In this document: piece after piece, positions 60,910 through 64,000 of the stretch
How the letters are laid out: every line of letters begins with the position of its first letter
Numbering within the stretch: the stretch's first letter is position 1
Virus record (IMG/VR): IMGVR_UViG_3300007734_000759
Coordinates: 62,001 to 126,000 of that record
DNA from: a virus
DNA: 64,000 nucleotides
Strand: one strand, 5' to 3'
Notes under the pieces: model-generated
Database searches by the model: none
Told to the model about the DNA's origin: nothing
What the model saw: the letters and a program-made list of their open reading frames with translations, nothing else
Made by a program: the position numbers and the translations under genes

Positions 60910-60910
60910 A

Positions 60911-61732
60911 ATGAATATATTCTCAAACTTCATAGAGCAAGAGAGATGGGAGAAAGCCTTCGCAGATCTAAAAGAAGTGAAGGCTTCTTTGTTTAACGAG
61001 TACCGACCCTCCTTAGAAGAATTAGCGATAAACCCTATCAACATATTGGTTATAGGTAGCGAACCCAACGAATACTTCGGCAACCATGACTATGCAGTCC
61101 AGAACTGGGATCAATTTAGTGTGATTCTAACTTGGAGTACTAAAATATTAAACCAGGTGCCTAATGCAGTTCATATAACATATGGTGAGAGTTGGTGGCA
61201 GGATAATCCATACCAATACGAGGAATGTGAAAAAGATTTTAAAGTTTCTTTTTTACGAGGTTCTTTGTTGAAATTGCCTGGACATTTTATTCGCCATGAG
61301 GTGTTTGCTAGGCAGAATGAGTTTAAAATTCCTACACAATTTTGGGATAAGTTAGGAGAGAGAGGGGATTTTGAAAAATGGAGACAGGATAAGATAGACT
61401 CCTTCCGACCCTACCAATATTCCTTATGCATTGAAAATTCATCAAGGGATAATTACTTCTCGGAAAAGATCACAGATTGTATTTTAAACAAGACCATACC
61501 CATTTACTTTGGATGCTCTAATATTGAGAAATACTACAACCCTGATGGAATTATACAAGTGCGTAATGCGGATGAGATCATAAGAGTCTGTAATGAATTA
61601 ACTCCTGAATTATACCAAACGAAATTAACAGCTATTGAAGAAAACTACAATACAGCGTTGTATTATAAAGATTATGTGGGGAATGTTAAGAGTACGGTTA
61701 TTGATATACTACAAATGAATAATATACTATGA
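60911..61732 (+). CDS. Glycosyltransferase GT10-like (fucosyltransferase-like)
   Basis: A 273-residue protein whose C-terminal half has the GT10 signature: YQYSLCIENSSRDNYFSEKI, then TDCILNKTIPIYFGCSNIEK and YYNPDGII. The N-terminal half (ILVIGSEPNEYFGNHDYAVQ, VSFLRGSLLKLPGH) is consistent with the acceptor domain. GT10 enzymes use GDP-fucose; two Gmd-like enzymes in the island would supply its precursor, though no GDP-fucose synthase is seen here. Overlaps the next gene by 4 nt. Confidence 0.8.
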   Translation: MNIFSNFIEQERWEKAFADLKEVKASLFNEYRPSLEELAINPINILVIGSEPNEYFGNHDYAVQNWDQFSVILTWSTKILNQVPNAVHITYGESWWQDNPYQYEECEKDFKVSFLRGSLLKLPGHFIRHEVFARQNEFKIPTQFWDKLGERGDFEKWRQDKIDSFRPYQYSLCIENSSRDNYFSEKITDCILNKTIPIYFGCSNIEKYYNPDGIIQVRNADEIIRVCNELTPELYQTKLTAIEENYNTALYYKDYVGNVKSTVIDILQMNNIL

Positions 61733-62601
61733 AGTCTACTTTAATATGCTTGCACGTAATGCCTCACGAGATTGAACTGTTAGAGCGGTTTACAGCGCAG
61801 CTAAGAAGATCTTTTTCCTACTTAGATGAGACAGATAGGGTTACTATAAAAGCATCTTTAAACCTTAATCCACTACTCACTGATTGGAGTAGTAGCGAGT
61901 TATCTCAACAATACTTCATAGATATTTTTAACGAATGCTTCAAAGATATCCCTAACATAAATGAAGTGGTAACTAACACAACTCTTATGGGAACAACTCA
62001 ACAGAAGAGAGAGTGTATTCTACTACCATACGATCAATTTATATTCGTCGATACCGATATAGCGTTTTCTGAAACATTATTAAAGTACCAAATTACAGCT
62101 GCGGAGCATCTGCAGGGTATGTACGTTGTGATCCCTCAACTAGTCAAATTGTGGGATGCTAGCTGGGATATGCTAGTGCATGAAGATTATATCGACAAGC
62201 CCTACGGGTACTACAATCAACACGATCCTGAGTTGACGTATAACCAGCCTGTAGGAGACGTTGCATTAAAACAATTACCTGTTGTTAAGTTTGGATGTGG
62301 AATGCATACCTTATACTCTAAAGAGTTTTGGAATTTTATAGGCATACCTCAATCCTTTGGAGGATACGGCTCCGAGGACTCATTTGCAATGATGGCAAGC
62401 GGTATGGCTATTTCTAAAGGACATCAGATCAATCAATACTATTTAGAAGGTTTGTATATTACTGAGAATCTCGTAGATAGGACTCCATCCTTCGAAGGAA
62501 AGATAGTAAATACATTCCACAAAGAAAAATCAAAAGAAGCTTCCTGGCAGATAATGAATGAGGAGCTGAGCAAGTTTGCAAACAAACTCCAGGACAGATG
62601 A
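61729..62601 (+). CDS. GT-A-fold glycosyltransferase
   Basis: A 290-residue protein with FIFVDTDIAFSETLLKYQIT (DxD: Asp-Thr-Asp), a VKFGCGMHTLYSKEFWNFIG acceptor segment and GGYGSEDSFAMMASGMAIS, resembling the galactosyltransferase-type ED motif. A family number cannot be given with confidence. Overlaps both neighbours by 4 nt (ATGA), so it is co-translated. Confidence 0.68.
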   Translation: MKSTLICLHVMPHEIELLERFTAQLRRSFSYLDETDRVTIKASLNLNPLLTDWSSSELSQQYFIDIFNECFKDIPNINEVVTNTTLMGTTQQKRECILLPYDQFIFVDTDIAFSETLLKYQITAAEHLQGMYVVIPQLVKLWDASWDMLVHEDYIDKPYGYYNQHDPELTYNQPVGDVALKQLPVVKFGCGMHTLYSKEFWNFIGIPQSFGGYGSEDSFAMMASGMAISKGHQINQYYLEGLYITENLVDRTPSFEGKIVNTFHKEKSKEASWQIMNEELSKFANKLQDR

Positions 62602-63566
62602 GCAGCACCAAGGCATTTATAACAGGAGCATCGGGACAGGATGGATCTCTTTTAGCTGAACTATTGCTTGCTAAGGGTTATGTGGTGTACGGATTAGTTA
62701 GAGAAAAATCTAGTATTGAAAATTTACAAGATTTAATTGATAATCCTAATTTACATATCATATACGGAGACTCTCAAAACAATGATTTGCTTAGGTTTGT
62801 CTTGGAGAAGTATCAATTTGATGAGATATACAACTTAGCATCCCAAAGTAATGTTCGCCTAAGCTACGACAGCCCCATATTAACTTTCAACGTAACCCTA
62901 CTAGGAACTTTAATACTACTTGAGAATATTAGAAAACACTCCCCTAACTCCAGAGTGTTTCAGGCAGGATCATCAGCCATGTTTGGAAACAGTACCGACC
63001 CTGATGGATTTCAGAGAGAAACAACTCCTTTTTTTCCAGTAAGTCCTTACGCGTCCTCTAAGCTATTTTCTCACAATATTTGTTGCAATTATAGAAATAA
63101 TTACGGATTGTATATAAGTAATGGGATATTATACAACCACGAATCTACTAAATCCAAAACATTGTTAGGAGTATTGAATACGATAACAAAGAATGCCGTT
63201 GATATTAAAAATAAGAATACCGATAAGTTTCACATACCTAATATCAACATACGGATTGACTGTGGTGACGCAGCGGAATATGTAGAAGCTATGTGGCTTA
63301 CGTTACAACAACAAGAACCCGACGACTACATAATATCAACAGGTGTCACTCACAGCCTTGCTGAGATTTGTGATTATGTGTTTAGCAAACTAGGTTTGGA
63401 TTGGACTCAACATATCACAACAGACCATCATACATCACTTACAGCTTTTGCTAAAGGAGATAATTGTAAAATAAAAAATATAGGATGGAATAAAGATTTC
63501 AACATCCACACTCTATTAGATAAATTATTAAATTACTATGATACACAACCTGCAAACACTAATTAA
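62598..63566 (+). CDS. Divergent GDP-mannose 4,6-dehydratase paralog
   Basis: A 322-residue extended SDR with FITGASGQDGSLLAELLLAK, YNLASQSNVRLSYDSPI, GSSAMFGN, and active-site YASSKLFSHN (Tyr-x3-Lys). It follows Gmd closely until the RRGEEFVTSK region, which is replaced by NHESTKSKTLLGVLNTITKN, and the following RDWGHAKDYVKAM becomes IDCGDAAEYVEAM. The change lies in the substrate-facing part, so another GDP- or NDP-sugar may be used. Paralog of 52782-53777. Confidence 0.8.
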   Translation: MSSTKAFITGASGQDGSLLAELLLAKGYVVYGLVREKSSIENLQDLIDNPNLHIIYGDSQNNDLLRFVLEKYQFDEIYNLASQSNVRLSYDSPILTFNVTLLGTLILLENIRKHSPNSRVFQAGSSAMFGNSTDPDGFQRETTPFFPVSPYASSKLFSHNICCNYRNNYGLYISNGILYNHESTKSKTLLGVLNTITKNAVDIKNKNTDKFHIPNINIRIDCGDAAEYVEAMWLTLQQQEPDDYIISTGVTHSLAEICDYVFSKLGLDWTQHITTDHHTSLTAFAKGDNCKIKNIGWNKDFNIHTLLDKLLNYYDTQPANTN

Positions 63567-64000
63567 CAACCTACACAGCACTCCCTCAGACATAAATGAA
63601 CACTTCCCTGCTATACTAAAATATGGAAGTGAGTGTGATCACATTACGGAAATGGGGGTACGAGGGATTGTTTCTACATGGGGGTGGTTAGCATGTGCAC
63701 CTAAAAAACTAATAAGTTACGATATAGCTGATCCTTCCCACTGGGGAGCAAGTATTCAAGATGTATACGACACAGCTGAGGCTTACGGCATACCTTTTGA
63801 ATTTAGACTCAACGATGTGCTAAAAATTGAAATAGAAGAAACAGATTTACTATTCCTCGACACAGCTCATTTATATACGCAAGTTAAGGCTGAGCTTGCT
63901 CTCCACAGCTCTAAGGTAAGGAAGTATATTTGTTTCCACGACACAACTTCCTACGAAACTAAGGGTGAGGATGGAATCGAGGGCAATGGTATATGGAAAG
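63538..64000 (+). CDS. Class I methyltransferase, CmcI-like, 3'-truncated by window edge
   Basis: Starts at ATG 63538, overlapping the previous gene by 29 nt, and remains open to the end of the window (154 codons). HITEMGVRGIVSTWGWLACA is the SAM-binding loop region, ISYDIADPSHWGASIQDVY follows, and TDLLFLDTAHLYTQVKAELA with the YICFHDTTSYE segment are typical of Methyltransf_24/CmcI-like enzymes. Member of the sugar island; target unknown. Confidence 0.75.
   Translation, partial: MIHNLQTLINNLHSTPSDINEHFPAILKYGSECDHITEMGVRGIVSTWGWLACAPKKLISYDIADPSHWGASIQDVYDTAEAYGIPFEFRLNDVLKIEIEETDLLFLDTAHLYTQVKAELALHSSKVRKYICFHDTTSYETKGEDGIEGNGIWK

Overview
The window is a contiguous piece of a large T4-like (contractile-tailed) phage genome that most likely infects a Bacteroidetes/Flavobacteriia host. 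Every supported gene (78 full or partial) lies on the + strand, most are packed head-to-tail with 1-50 nt gaps or short ATGA/TAATG-type overlaps, the DNA is AT-rich, and no tRNA, rRNA, IS element or CRISPR array was seen. The host guess rests mainly on promoters: eleven sites read TTG, 19-20 nt, TAT(A/C)TTAA-like, the Bacteroidetes housekeeping-sigma pattern (TTG / TAnnTTTG). Shine-Dalgarno sequences are nearly absent.

Layout. 1-21 kb is the virion module: the end of a PhoH-like ATPase, neck proteins (gp13-, gp14-, gp15-like), a fibre/lectin pair, tail sheath (gp18), tail tube (gp19), a baseplate/tail chaperone pair with a possible frameshift, tape measure, and baseplate/hub genes including a hub with a C-terminal peptidase-like domain. 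A second short motif, GATATTTAT, lies 10-22 nt before many of these starts and is a candidate phage late-promoter element. 21-32 kb holds an exonuclease-less family A polymerase, gp32-like SSB, UvsX, a WCTA/LRR protein pair, 5' nuclease (RNase H/FEN), gp41-like helicase, and nrdB/nrdA separated by a ParB-like insertion. 32-42 kb is nucleotide and DNA-modification metabolism: QueD-like, thioredoxin-like (two), QueE, phosphoribosyltransferase, dUTPase/dCTP-deaminase-like, dNMP kinase-like, FolE, an HNH homing endonuclease, a DpdA-like DNA transglycosylase, and the full-length family A DNA polymerase. Together FolE, QueD, QueE and DpdA suggest 7-deazaguanine in the phage DNA; no QueC is visible here.

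42-47.7 kb carries two small proteins with a nearly identical leader, a chaperone set (Hsp20, GroES, full-length GroEL), small unknowns, and a RecB/Cas4-like Fe-S nuclease. 47.7-64 kb begins with a 58-residue ribbon-helix-helix protein and continues as a 16-kb sugar island: GDP-mannose epimerase and dehydratases, glycosyltransferases of several folds (GT4-like, GT2-like, GT10-like, WavE-like), sugar C-methyltransferase, FkbM and CmcI-like methyltransferases, an APH-like kinase and a nucleotidyltransferase-HAD fusion. It probably builds or modifies a surface glycan, either on the virion or on the infected cell.

The most unusual signals are: (1) a family of otherwise unrelated proteins sharing an amphipathic N-terminal leader ending in I-T-E|G, which looks like a T4-type capsid-targeting peptide with a prohead-protease site; (2) composite terminator-promoters whose -33 TTG lies inside the terminator hairpin, with a fixed 20-nt spacer and, in three cases, an ATG so close that the mRNA would be nearly leaderless; (3) two family A polymerases in one phage; (4) a GroEL/GroES/Hsp20 set; (5) a QueC-less deazaguanine pathway.
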